Made by a program: the position numbers and the translations under genes | The notes under the pieces: generated by a model | Databases searched by the model: none | What the model was told of the DNA's origin: nothing | What the model saw: the letters and a program-made list of their open reading frames with translations, nothing else | From: Methylomarinum sp964442675 | GTDB taxonomy: Bacteria; Pseudomonadota; Gammaproteobacteria; Methylococcales; Methylomonadaceae | NCBI GenBank assembly: GCA_964442675.1 | Contig: CAYUAE010000001.1 | Span: 1 to 45,019, forward strand | Length of the DNA: 45,019 nt | Direction of reading: 5' to 3' | In this document: piece by piece, positions 7,410-15,390 of the stretch | Layout of the letters: each line of letters starts with the position of its first letter | Numbering within the stretch: position 1 is the first letter of the stretch

Positions 7410-7428
7410 ACCTTAAATATTTTAAGGT
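7410..7428. promoter_or_regulatory. Palindrome upstream of multicopper oxidase gene
   Basis: ACCTTAAA (7410-7417), TAT, TTTAAGGT (7421-7428): 8-bp arms 20 bp before the start codon. The ACCTT...AAGGT ends recall MerR/CueR-type operators, but the position is so close to the ribosome site that a -10 there would leave almost no leader. A repressor operator or mRNA hairpin is equally possible. Confidence 0.45.
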
Positions 7429-7562
7429 AATAAGTATTTTATTATTCTCTGAAAATACGCTTTTTCAGGCTATCTTTCAACCTAGCTTTACACTCAGTAT
7501 TTATACGCTTCACACAGAGAGTCAGGCATTCAGTGCGGTTCATTTTTGTGGAGAATAGGAAC

Positions 7563-8084
7563 TCAACAACCTACATTCTGATCAACAAAATCATCTGTCG
7601 ATTTCTTTTCTAAACAGATAAAGCTATAAGAAAACTCAACTGCCGGATCATTGTGTATGGTTGTTTTTTCGACTTCAACCCATGCCTGTTTATCGATTTC
7701 AGGAAAATACGTATCCCCCGAAAAGACCTGATGTATTTGGGTCAAATAAAGTCTATGTGCCCGCTCTAAAGTTTGTTCATAAAGGGTTGCTCCCCCAATA
7801 ATAAAAACTTCATCATGTTGGTGACAGTGGTTTAACGCTGCATCAAGCTGTGGAAACAGCAGACAATTTTCTGCCCGGTACTGTGGATTACGACTAACAA
7901 TGATATTGGTTCTACCTGGCAATGGCCTGCCAATTGCTTCAAATGTTTTACGTCCCATAATAATCGGCGACCCCATGGTGATTTGTTTGAATTTCTTCAA
8001 ATCGGCCGATAAATGCCAGGGCATTTGATTGTTCAACCCAATCACTCTATTTTCCGCCATAGCGACAATCAATGATATTTTCAT
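7563..8084 (-). CDS. folA: Dihydrofolate reductase
   Basis: A 173-residue DHFR that reduces dihydrofolate to tetrahydrofolate with NADPH. Family features: ISLIVAMAENRVIGLNNQMPWHL (NADPH/substrate loop with the WHL motif), DLKKFKQITMGSPIIMGRKTFEAIGRPLPGR (NADPH site) and the GGATLYEQ segment. A short polar extension (KKSTDDFVDQNVGC) follows the usual end. Divergent from the asparaginase gene with 52 bp between starts. It supports thymidylate synthase, encoded at 11005-11835. Confidence 0.96.
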   Translation of the reverse strand: MKISLIVAMAENRVIGLNNQMPWHLSADLKKFKQITMGSPIIMGRKTFEAIGRPLPGRTNIIVSRNPQYRAENCLLFPQLDAALNHCHQHDEVFIIGGATLYEQTLERAHRLYLTQIHQVFSGDTYFPEIDKQAWVEVEKTTIHNDPAVEFSYSFICLEKKSTDDFVDQNVGC

Positions 8085-8136
8085 AAAATTTGTTTAATAT
8101 GCTTTCATTCAATAACCTGTAACCGCCCATCATACT

Positions 8137-9150
8137 ATGAAAAATATTTTGCTTATAATGACGGGTGGCACCATTGGCTCAAGTATTAAAAAAAATACTG
8201 TCGATACCTCGGATGCCGCTACGTACAGCCTGTTGCAGCGATTTAATACAGATTACTCAAAAGCTGATCAAATTCACTTCAAAACGGTGCAATTAACGTC
8301 CCTCCTGAGTGAAAATATACAGCCTGAATTCTGGCAAAGCCTGATTCAGTACATAGAATCTGAAACGATAGAAAACTATGATGGCATTATCATCACCCAC
8401 GGTACAGACACCTTAGCCTATACTGCAGCTGCGCTGGGTCTGTATTTTAATGCGCTCAGCATTCCCTTGTTATTAGTGTCGAGTCACTTACCATTACAAC
8501 ACCCTGATGCCAATGGATTTTACAATTTCGTCTGTGCAGTCGATTATATTGTGCAGAATCATTCAGCGGGCGTTTTTGTCCCCTATCAGAACCCGAATCA
8601 ATGCATGACACTCCACCGGGGCGTGCACTTATTATCCTCTCTACCCTTAAGCAGCGATTTTATCAGTGCCCGGTTTGCCAGTTATATGCGTTATGAGGCC
8701 GGCCAATTCATTCGCGTCAACACAATGCCCTATCAACAACAGGCTCTCCATCTCAAGCCCATTTTCAGTCCTCGCATTTTATTGATTCGCCCTTACCCTG
8801 GACTGGATTACCGTCAGCTAAAGTTGACCGGCATCGATTGTATTTTGCATGATCTTTACCATTCCGGTACTGCCTGTGCCCTCGATGAAAAAAATCCGCA
8901 GTCTGCCCTGTATTTATTAAATCAATGTCAAAAGCACAGATTAGCGGTTTATTTTGCACCCATCGAAAAACGCGCTTCGGTCTATATGACAACACGGAAA
9001 CTATTGGAAAACGGTGCTGAATTTATCTGGGATATGACATTAGAGGCCGCCTATGCCAAGTTGTTATTGGCCTTTGGTAATTTTGATTCTGACAAGGCCC
9101 GCCGCCAATTTCTGGACAGTAATATCGCGGGTGAAAAGATAATATCTTAA
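8137..9150 (+). CDS. Asparaginase family protein (cytoplasmic type I-like)
   Basis: A 337-residue asparaginase/glutaminase-fold enzyme hydrolysing L-asparagine to aspartate and ammonia. Both catalytic threonine motifs are visible: MTGGTIGSS (residues 8-16) and IITHGTDTLAYTAAAL (about residue 88). There is no signal peptide, pointing to the cytoplasmic type I group. The region after residue 180 is less conserved, so related amidohydrolase activity is possible. Its stop overlaps by 4 bp the stop of the convergent phosphatidyltransferase gene. Confidence 0.88.
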   Translation: MKNILLIMTGGTIGSSIKKNTVDTSDAATYSLLQRFNTDYSKADQIHFKTVQLTSLLSENIQPEFWQSLIQYIESETIENYDGIIITHGTDTLAYTAAALGLYFNALSIPLLLVSSHLPLQHPDANGFYNFVCAVDYIVQNHSAGVFVPYQNPNQCMTLHRGVHLLSSLPLSSDFISARFASYMRYEAGQFIRVNTMPYQQQALHLKPIFSPRILLIRPYPGLDYRQLKLTGIDCILHDLYHSGTACALDEKNPQSALYLLNQCQKHRLAVYFAPIEKRASVYMTTRKLLENGAEFIWDMTLEAAYAKLLLAFGNFDSDKARRQFLDSNIAGEKIIS

Positions 9151-9737
9151 GCCTTATGGTTTTCCTGTTGCCGCCAGACATGCCAGATTGTTTTCACATT
9201 GGATTGAATATTATCCAGCATCAAGGTCAGAACAATTTCTTCAACGGCAGCCAGCACACATAGAAAACTGGCCAAATGAAAGGGTAATGACCAATCAAAC
9301 CACATCAGTAAGAAGTAACTTCCCCCCATGGCAGCAACAGCCAGTTTAACCAGCCAGGTGTGATAACGGGTAAAATCTTTAAATTTGATCCAACCTACTA
9401 AAATGGGCAGCAGATAACTCAATACAATCAACACCACATAGGCTTTTTCAAGCTTGAGCAGTTCAGGTCGCAACCAGGCGGTGGCCAAGGTTACCGAACT
9501 GTACACAAGAATATCGGCCCAGCTGTCTAATAACGCACCAAGGTCACTTTCCTGATGTAATAAACGAGCCGCCAAGCCATCCAATACATCGCTGACAAAG
9601 GTCGTCAACAATAGCACTAAAAACAGCGTTTCCTCGCCATTCCAGGCCAGCCCCAACAAGAACGGAACGCATAGAAAACGATACAGCGTCAGTAAATTGG
9701 GTATGGTAAAAAGTTGTTGAAGCTCTATTTTTAACAT
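9147..9737 (-). CDS. CDP-alcohol phosphatidyltransferase family protein
   Basis: A 196-residue multi-pass membrane enzyme transferring a phosphatidyl group from a CDP-lipid to an alcohol acceptor. The metal-binding signature D-x2-DG-x2-AR-x8-G-x3-D-x3-D is complete in DVLDGLAARLLHQESDLG and the following ALLDSWAD. Start chosen at the ATG at 9737 (MLKIELQQLFTIPNLLTLYR), which overlaps the stop of the upstream gene (ATGTTAA). A longer in-frame start at 9809 would lie inside that gene. It is the last gene of a thyA - carS-like - EEP - phosphatidyltransferase operon. The acceptor (glycerol phosphate, inositol phosphate, serine or other) cannot be told. Confidence 0.9.
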   Translation of the reverse strand: MLKIELQQLFTIPNLLTLYRFLCVPFLLGLAWNGEETLFLVLLLTTFVSDVLDGLAARLLHQESDLGALLDSWADILVYSSVTLATAWLRPELLKLEKAYVVLIVLSYLLPILVGWIKFKDFTRYHTWLVKLAVAAMGGSYFLLMWFDWSLPFHLASFLCVLAAVEEIVLTLMLDNIQSNVKTIWHVWRQQENHKA

Positions 9738-10480
9738 AATTCCAATGTTGCGACGAGCGGAGCATGATCTGACAGATGCTTCCAGGGAATGTCGTGTAAA
9801 CGTTCGCAATGTAACGCGTTAAAACCGCGAAAATAAATCCGATCCATCGTTAAAAAAGGCATCCAGGCCGGAAATGTGCGGGCATAACGCTGATGGAGCG
9901 TCCGATAGGCTTCTTTCAAATTCAAATGAGAATAAAAATATTTTCCGGCCTGCCTTGTCCAGTCATTAAAATCACCGGCCACTATCAAGGGTGCCGTTGC
10001 AGGAACCGTTTGTTCAATGCGTTGACACAATTGTTTAAACTGACGTCGACGCTCCCCCCCCATTAAACCCAAATGAATACAGATAATATGTAATTCCGTA
10101 TCCTGAGCGGTCAGTTCAATAACACCATGTAATAGACTGCGACTGGCCCAGACAAATGGAGAAACATTGATATTTTCCCAACACGTCAGCGGCAGTTTGC
10201 TGAGAATGGCATTGCCGTGATGCCCTTTTGCATAGACTGCATTTTTACCATAAACCGCATGCGGCCAGGTGTTTTCTGCCAGAAATTCGGTTTGTGACAT
10301 TTGTGGCCAATTTGGGTATTGATGGGGATGTTCTGAATGTTCGCCCTGCATTTCCTGAAGAAACAGAATATCAGCTTCGGTGTGTCGTAATGCATCCCGT
10401 ATTTGATGCAACACGAAAGCACGATTACCGACATTAAATCCTTTATGAATATTGTAGGTAAGAATTTTTAATGGCTGCAT
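9731..10480 (-). CDS. Endonuclease/exonuclease/phosphatase (EEP) family protein
   Basis: A 249-residue EEP-fold protein with its motifs in order: LTYNIHKGF (near the start), ILFLQEMQGE (about 40), IICIHLGLMGGERRRQ, VAGDFNDWTR (about 165) and LSDHAPLVATLEL at the end. These give the metal and catalytic residues (N, E, H, D/N, D/H). No signal peptide. It resembles E. coli YbhP, which also sits beside a phospholipid gene (clsB). Here the neighbours are a CarS-like enzyme and a CDP-alcohol phosphatidyltransferase, so a lipid-phosphate or phosphodiester substrate is more likely than DNA, but this is inference. Confidence 0.88.
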   Translation of the reverse strand: MQPLKILTYNIHKGFNVGNRAFVLHQIRDALRHTEADILFLQEMQGEHSEHPHQYPNWPQMSQTEFLAENTWPHAVYGKNAVYAKGHHGNAILSKLPLTCWENINVSPFVWASRSLLHGVIELTAQDTELHIICIHLGLMGGERRRQFKQLCQRIEQTVPATAPLIVAGDFNDWTRQAGKYFYSHLNLKEAYRTLHQRYARTFPAWMPFLTMDRIYFRGFNALHCERLHDIPWKHLSDHAPLVATLELC

Positions 10481-10497
10481 ACGTTCGTTCTACCCAG

Positions 10498-11001
10498 TCA
10501 GTAAGGTCTTTTTCGAATATGTAACGCATACAGTATAGGCGATAAAGTAGCTTCTAATATAAAGAAAACCAAAATCACTAGAACACAATCAAACGTGCTC
10601 AATCCTAAGGCATGTTGCAACATCAGAGTAGGAAACAAAGATTCAGGGAGCGTATCCAGTCCTCGAAAACAGCTGCTCTCAACATACCCTAGCCGCCTCT
10701 TGATAAAACTTGAAAACAAATCACCGAGCATTGTAAAAACTGAAAATAAAACGCCTTGTGTAACCGACAGCCCTAGCCATGGTGCTGTCAATGTGCCTAC
10801 TAAAATAGCGGATAACAGCCCTCGCCAGGTTTTACTGTTGCCAAATACAGGCCGTTTATCAGACAGTCTGAAACCCAGATCGACCGGCCAGGCGGCATGA
10901 TTTTTAAACAGCTTGCGACTGATGACCGGTGCACCGTTTACCAGGATCAGTAACACAACAGCCTTGGCGATACAGCTTGCACAAACGACTGTCGTATTCA
11001 C
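10498..11001 (-). CDS. CDP-archaeol synthase (CarS)-like CTP:lipid cytidylyltransferase
   Basis: A 167-residue multi-pass membrane protein of the CarS/DUF46 family, whose archaeal members activate unsaturated archaetidic acid with CTP. Family features visible: NGAPVISRKL near residue 22, DKRPVFGNSKTWRG (about 48-61), LGDLFSSFIKRRLG (about 92-105) and a GLDTLPESLFP segment. Four to five hydrophobic helices. In bacteria the substrate is unlikely to be archaeol; a CTP-dependent activation of a phosphorylated lipid is the reasonable guess. It starts 3 bp after the thyA stop and feeds two further lipid/phosphate genes. Confidence 0.85.
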   Translation of the reverse strand: MNTTVVCASCIAKAVVLLILVNGAPVISRKLFKNHAAWPVDLGFRLSDKRPVFGNSKTWRGLLSAILVGTLTAPWLGLSVTQGVLFSVFTMLGDLFSSFIKRRLGYVESSCFRGLDTLPESLFPTLMLQHALGLSTFDCVLVILVFFILEATLSPILYALHIRKRPY

Positions 11002-11004
11002 GAT

Positions 11005-11835
11005 TTAAACCGAAATCGGTGCCTTTATGGGCGGATGGCTTTGATAATCGATGATTTGAAAATCATCGAACCGATAGCTGAACACATCCGGCGCCGGGTT
11101 TAGCTGCAATTGTGGCAATGGATAAGGCTTTCTGTTCAATTGCTGATGAGCCTGTTCCAAATGATTCAGATATAAATGCACATCGCCACCGGTCCAGACT
11201 AACTCCCCCACCCTCAAATTCGCCTGCTGAGCCAGCATATGCGTTAAAAAAGCATAACTGGCTATATTGAACGGCAAACCCAAAAACGTGTCACAGCTGC
11301 GCTGATAGAGCTGGCAGGACAGCTTGCCATCGGCAACATAGAACTGAAACAGTGCATGACAGGCTGCCAGTGCCATTTTGCCGTTTTTGACATTCTGTTG
11401 CGGACTGATTGACTCATCGGGTAAATCGGCCACATTCCAGGCCGAAACAATCATGCGCCGGCTATCTGGGTTATGTTTCAATTGATCGAGAACCTGGGCA
11501 ATTTGATCGACCACCGTGCCATCGGGTGATGGCCAAGAACGCCATTGATGGCCATACACAGGACCAAGGTTACCCTGCTCATCGGCCCATTCGTCCCAGA
11601 TGGTAACCCCCTGTTCGTTCAAATAGGCGATATTGGTATCACCTTTAAGAAACCACAGCAATTCATGAATAATGGATTTGAGATGCAGCTGCTTGGTTGT
11701 GAGCAACGGAAACCCCTGCTGCAAATCGAAGCGCATCTGGTGACCGAATATAGACAAGGTGCCACTGCCGGTACGATCACCCTTTTCGACGCCTTCACGC
11801 AGTATTTTATCGATTAAATCCAGATATTGACGCAT
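11005..11835 (-). CDS. thyA: Thymidylate synthase
   Basis: A 276-residue ThyA making dTMP from dUMP with methylene-tetrahydrofolate. Recognisable blocks are DRTGSGTLSIFGHQMRFDL, HELLWFLKGDTNI, GPVYGHQWRSW, SCQLYQRSCDTFLGLPFNIA and VHLYLNHLEQ. The residue before the catalytic cysteine is Ala (ALAACHALFQFYV) where the family nearly always has Pro (APCH). An insertion of about 12 residues (PDESISPQQN) precedes it, as in some other proteobacterial ThyA. The gene starts 8 bp after gyrB and heads the lipid-gene operon. Confidence 0.95.
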   Translation of the reverse strand: MRQYLDLIDKILREGVEKGDRTGSGTLSIFGHQMRFDLQQGFPLLTTKQLHLKSIIHELLWFLKGDTNIAYLNEQGVTIWDEWADEQGNLGPVYGHQWRSWPSPDGTVVDQIAQVLDQLKHNPDSRRMIVSAWNVADLPDESISPQQNVKNGKMALAACHALFQFYVADGKLSCQLYQRSCDTFLGLPFNIASYAFLTHMLAQQANLRVGELVWTGGDVHLYLNHLEQAHQQLNRKPYPLPQLQLNPAPDVFSYRFDDFQIIDYQSHPPIKAPISV

Positions 11836-11843
11836 CCTTTTGC

Positions 11844-14258
11844 CTACACATCCAGGTTGCTGACATCGAGGGCATGTTTGACAATAAAGTCGCGCCGTGG
11901 CTCGACCACATCCCCCATCAAGGTGGTAAAGATTTCATCAGCCCCTACCGCATCTTCAATCGTCACTTGCAACAATCGGCGACTGTTGGCATCCAGGGTA
12001 GTTTCCCACAATTGATCAGGGTTCATTTCACCCAAGCCTTTGTAACGCTGAATATGCTGGCCTTTTTTGACTTCTCGCATCATCCAGTCATAAGCCTGTT
12101 GAAAGTTTTGCACCGGCTGCGTTTTTTCGCCCATTTGTATGAAGGCATCATCATTGAACATATCGACTGTATCGGCGGCATAGCGTTCGATTTTTTGATA
12201 ATCGGTTCCGCTGAAAAATGCCTGACTGATAACGAATGTTTTGGTGTTGCCGTGCAAGCGTTTATGCACGGTAACTTGAAACTCGCCCGCTTCCTTGATA
12301 TCCAGATCCAGGGTAAATACGGCTTTTTTATCATTATCGTTCAAGCGTTTCTGCAGTTGTTCAAACCAGTCCTTAAGGGCCTGCTCGCCCTGTTCAATCG
12401 CTGCATGCAAAGGTGGCATGAAGGTCAATTGCTGCATCAACATTTCATCGTAACGACGCGACAGGCGTTTGATAACCGCCAGCACATCGATATATTCCAA
12501 GGCCAGTTTTTCCAGACCCTGGCCTTGAATCGGCGGTGCCGATGGATCGGTGAATAACAAGGCTTTATCTAACGCTAACTGGACCAGATATTCGTTAAGC
12601 TGAGCGTCATCTTTGACATAGTGCTCCTGCTTGCCTTTTTTAATCTTGTACAGTGGCGGTTGAGCGATATAGATATAGCCATTTTCAATTAAATCCGGAA
12701 ATTGACGGTAGAAGAATGTCAGCAGCAGGGTACGGATATGAGAACCATCGACATCGGCATCAGTCATGATGATGATGCGATGGTAGCGTAGTTTTTCCAG
12801 ATTATATTCTTCCTTGCCGATGCCACAGCCGAGTGCGGTAATCAACGTACCGACCTCATCGGATGAAATCATTCTGTCAAAACGGGCCTTTTCCACATTC
12901 AGGATTTTCCCTTTCAACGGCAAAATAGCCTGGGTACGTCTGTCCCGGCCTTGTTTGGCAGAGCCACCGGCCGAGTCCCCTTCCACAATAAATAATTCAG
13001 ATAAAGCCGGGTCTTTTTCCTGACAGTCAGCCAGCTTACCTGGCAGCCCGGCAATATCCAAGGTCGTTTTGCGGCGTGTCATTTCCCGCGCCTTACGGGC
13101 AGCATCGCGTGCACGGGCTGCGTCAACGATCTTGTTGACGATGGTCTTGGCCGTTTGTGGTTTCTCCAGCAAAAACTCACTCAGTTTTTCACTCATAGCC
13201 GATTCAACCAACGGTTTGACTTCGGATGAAACCAGTTTGTCCTTGGTCTGTGACGAAAACTTAGGGTCAGGTACCTTGACCGACAATACCGCCGTCAACC
13301 CTTCCCGCATATCGTCCCCCGTAGTCGATACCTTTTCTTTTTTAGCCAGGCCATTGGCTTCGATATATTGGTTGATGGTACGAGTCAAGGCGCTGCGAAA
13401 CCCGGCCAGATGTGAACCGCCATCGCGCTGTGGAATATTGTTGGTATAACAGAAAATATTTTCCTGGTAAGAATCATTCCACTGCATGGCAACTTCAACC
13501 CCAATCCCCCCTTTTTCGGTGGTGAAATAAAACACATCATCAAACAAAGGCGTTTTATTTTTATTCAAATGTTCGACAAAGGCCTTGATCCCTCCTTCAA
13601 ACTCAAATACATCCTCTTTGCCATTGCGCTCATCTTTCAACGCGATACGCACGCCTGAATTCAAAAAAGACAATTCGCGTAAACGCTTGGCCAATATCTC
13701 GTAATGAAATTCGACATCGGAAAAGGTTTCCCGGCTGGGTTTAAAGGTAATCGACGTGCCGGTACCTTCGGCATCGCCAATGACTTTTATGGGTTCCTCA
13801 GGCTCGCCCATTTTATATTTCTGATAATACAGCTTGCCATTTTTCTTAATCTTCAAAATCATTTCTTCAGATAAGGCATTGACCACAGAAACCCCCACAC
13901 CATGCAGGCCACCCGAAACCTTGTATGCATTATCATCAAACTTACCGCCGGCATGTAATACCGTCATGATGACTTCCGCGGCAGAACGACCTTCCTCGGG
14001 GTGGATATCGACTGGAATCCCACGACCATCATCGGAAACCGTGACCGACCCATTTTCATGAATAATCACATCGACCCCACTGCAATACCCCGCTAACGCT
14101 TCGTCGATGGAATTATCAACAACTTCAAATACCATATGATGCAAACCGGTTCCGTCATCAGTATCCCCAATGTACATCCCGGGTCGTTTTCTAACGGCAT
14201 CCAGCCCTTTCAGCACCGTAATATTGGAGCTATCGTATTCTTTGTTGTTTGTACTCAT
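11844..14258 (-). CDS. gyrB: DNA gyrase subunit B
   Basis: An 804-residue type II topoisomerase subunit that supplies the ATPase for negative supercoiling. N-terminal GHKL ATPase: LDAVRKRPGMYIGDT, EVVDNSIDEALAGY, DDGRGIPVDIH, GGLHGVGVSVVNALS. TOPRIM domain: LFIVEGDSAGGSAKQGRDR and MTDADVDGSHIRTLLLTFF. The C-terminal region contains the extra insertion of about 165 residues found in gammaproteobacterial GyrB, then QRYKGLGEMNPDQLWETTL. It is downstream of recF and upstream of thyA with 8 bp spacing. Two parS-like sites lie just upstream. Confidence 0.98.
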   Translation of the reverse strand: MSTNNKEYDSSNITVLKGLDAVRKRPGMYIGDTDDGTGLHHMVFEVVDNSIDEALAGYCSGVDVIIHENGSVTVSDDGRGIPVDIHPEEGRSAAEVIMTVLHAGGKFDDNAYKVSGGLHGVGVSVVNALSEEMILKIKKNGKLYYQKYKMGEPEEPIKVIGDAEGTGTSITFKPSRETFSDVEFHYEILAKRLRELSFLNSGVRIALKDERNGKEDVFEFEGGIKAFVEHLNKNKTPLFDDVFYFTTEKGGIGVEVAMQWNDSYQENIFCYTNNIPQRDGGSHLAGFRSALTRTINQYIEANGLAKKEKVSTTGDDMREGLTAVLSVKVPDPKFSSQTKDKLVSSEVKPLVESAMSEKLSEFLLEKPQTAKTIVNKIVDAARARDAARKAREMTRRKTTLDIAGLPGKLADCQEKDPALSELFIVEGDSAGGSAKQGRDRRTQAILPLKGKILNVEKARFDRMISSDEVGTLITALGCGIGKEEYNLEKLRYHRIIIMTDADVDGSHIRTLLLTFFYRQFPDLIENGYIYIAQPPLYKIKKGKQEHYVKDDAQLNEYLVQLALDKALLFTDPSAPPIQGQGLEKLALEYIDVLAVIKRLSRRYDEMLMQQLTFMPPLHAAIEQGEQALKDWFEQLQKRLNDNDKKAVFTLDLDIKEAGEFQVTVHKRLHGNTKTFVISQAFFSGTDYQKIERYAADTVDMFNDDAFIQMGEKTQPVQNFQQAYDWMMREVKKGQHIQRYKGLGEMNPDQLWETTLDANSRRLLQVTIEDAVGADEIFTTLMGDVVEPRRDFIVKHALDVSNLDV

Positions 14259-14299
14259 AAAGTTTTCCGTATTGAGGTGTTCGTTGTGAGATCAGCCAA

Positions 14300-14315
14300 T
14301 GTTTCACGTGAAACA
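14300..14315. promoter_or_regulatory. parS site 1
   Basis: TGTTTCACGTGAAACA, a perfect 16-bp palindrome identical to the bacterial chromosomal parS consensus bound by ParB. It overlaps the recF stop codon region, between recF and gyrB. Confidence 0.9.
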
Positions 14316-15383
14316 TCTTTCGCTAACGTGACCATGTTCCACGTGGAACATTTTTATTTCATCTGATAAGTGCAAGTCATTCAGATTTAAAAAATCGCTC
14401 GCAGTAATGAATGCCTGACTATTTAATAAATCCAAGTATTTTACCAATTTTAAGCGGTTTTCTGAATCCAATTCAGCGCTTAAATCATCAATCAAAAGAC
14501 AGGCTTGTTGCTGATTGGTTTTATCCAATAATTGCACTTGTGCCAACAGTAAAGACAACACAATCAACTTGAGTTGCCCGCGTGAAACAAAGTCTCTGAC
14601 GTTATGCTGGTTAAGCTGGACAACAAAATCGGTTCGGTGCGGGCCGCTATGAGTAAAACCATAGCGAATATCTTTTTCCCGATCCTGGCTGATCGCAAAA
14701 GCCAAATCACGATCATCAGGCCAGCCCTGCATAAGGCAAACGTTTATCTGTTGTTCGGGTAAAAAAAACTGGACGACCTGTTGAAAAACCGGCTCTAACA
14801 GATCCATGTAGTGTTTGCGAAACCGAATCAGCATTTCACCATAGTAAACGAATTCGCGATCCCAAATATCTAATTGTTGGAATTGATGTGACTTTAATGC
14901 ACTGTTGCGCTGTTTCAGGACTTTTTTGAACCGACGCCAGCAGTCCAGATATTGACGTTCATGATTAAACACACCCCAATCGATAAATTCTCGCCTGAAC
15001 TGCGGACCGCCATCTAACAACTGATAACTTTTTGGATGCACAATCTGAATCGGTAGCCGATAGGCCAGATCCGCTTTAGAACAATCTTCCTGATTGATGC
15101 GACATTGTATCTTGTTTTGTTTCAGCTGAATGCCCAAGCGCGTTTGTTGATGATTTTCCAGAATCTGCGCCGACACCACCAGATCGTGCTGCTCGAATGC
15201 AATCATTTGTTGTGTTTTAGCCGTTCTGAATGAACGACCGCGACCTAACAGGAAAACAGCTTCCAGTAATGCACTTTTGCCACTGGCATTTTTTCCGACA
15301 ATAAAGTTGAGCCCGGCACACGGCTCGATTGAAGCATGCTGGATATTTCTAAGGCGTAAAATATCCAGTTTCCGCACACTCAT
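14304..15383 (-). CDS. recF: DNA replication and repair protein RecF
   Basis: A 359-residue SMC-like ATPase that helps load RecA at gaps. Walker A is FIVGKNASGKSALLEAV (about 28-44), an ABC signature lies in RDFVSRGQLKLIVLSLLLAQ, and Walker B is CLLIDDLSAELDSENR. The C-terminal tail (KMFHVEHGHVSERCFT) is unusual because it is written over two parS palindromes. The gene starts 7 bp after the dnaN stop. Confidence 0.97.
   Translation of the reverse strand: MSVRKLDILRLRNIQHASIEPCAGLNFIVGKNASGKSALLEAVFLLGRGRSFRTAKTQQMIAFEQHDLVVSAQILENHQQTRLGIQLKQNKIQCRINQEDCSKADLAYRLPIQIVHPKSYQLLDGGPQFRREFIDWGVFNHERQYLDCWRRFKKVLKQRNSALKSHQFQQLDIWDREFVYYGEMLIRFRKHYMDLLEPVFQQVVQFFLPEQQINVCLMQGWPDDRDLAFAISQDREKDIRYGFTHSGPHRTDFVVQLNQHNVRDFVSRGQLKLIVLSLLLAQVQLLDKTNQQQACLLIDDLSAELDSENRLKLVKYLDLLNSQAFITASDFLNLNDLHLSDEIKMFHVEHGHVSERCFT
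14335..14350. promoter_or_regulatory. parS site 2, inside recF
   Basis: TGTTCCACGTGGAACA, a perfect 16-bp palindrome and common parS variant. It lies in the recF coding region and is read as MFHVEH near the RecF C-terminus. Centre-to-centre distance from site 1 is 35 bp. Confidence 0.85.
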
Positions 15384-15390
15384 GTGTTTT

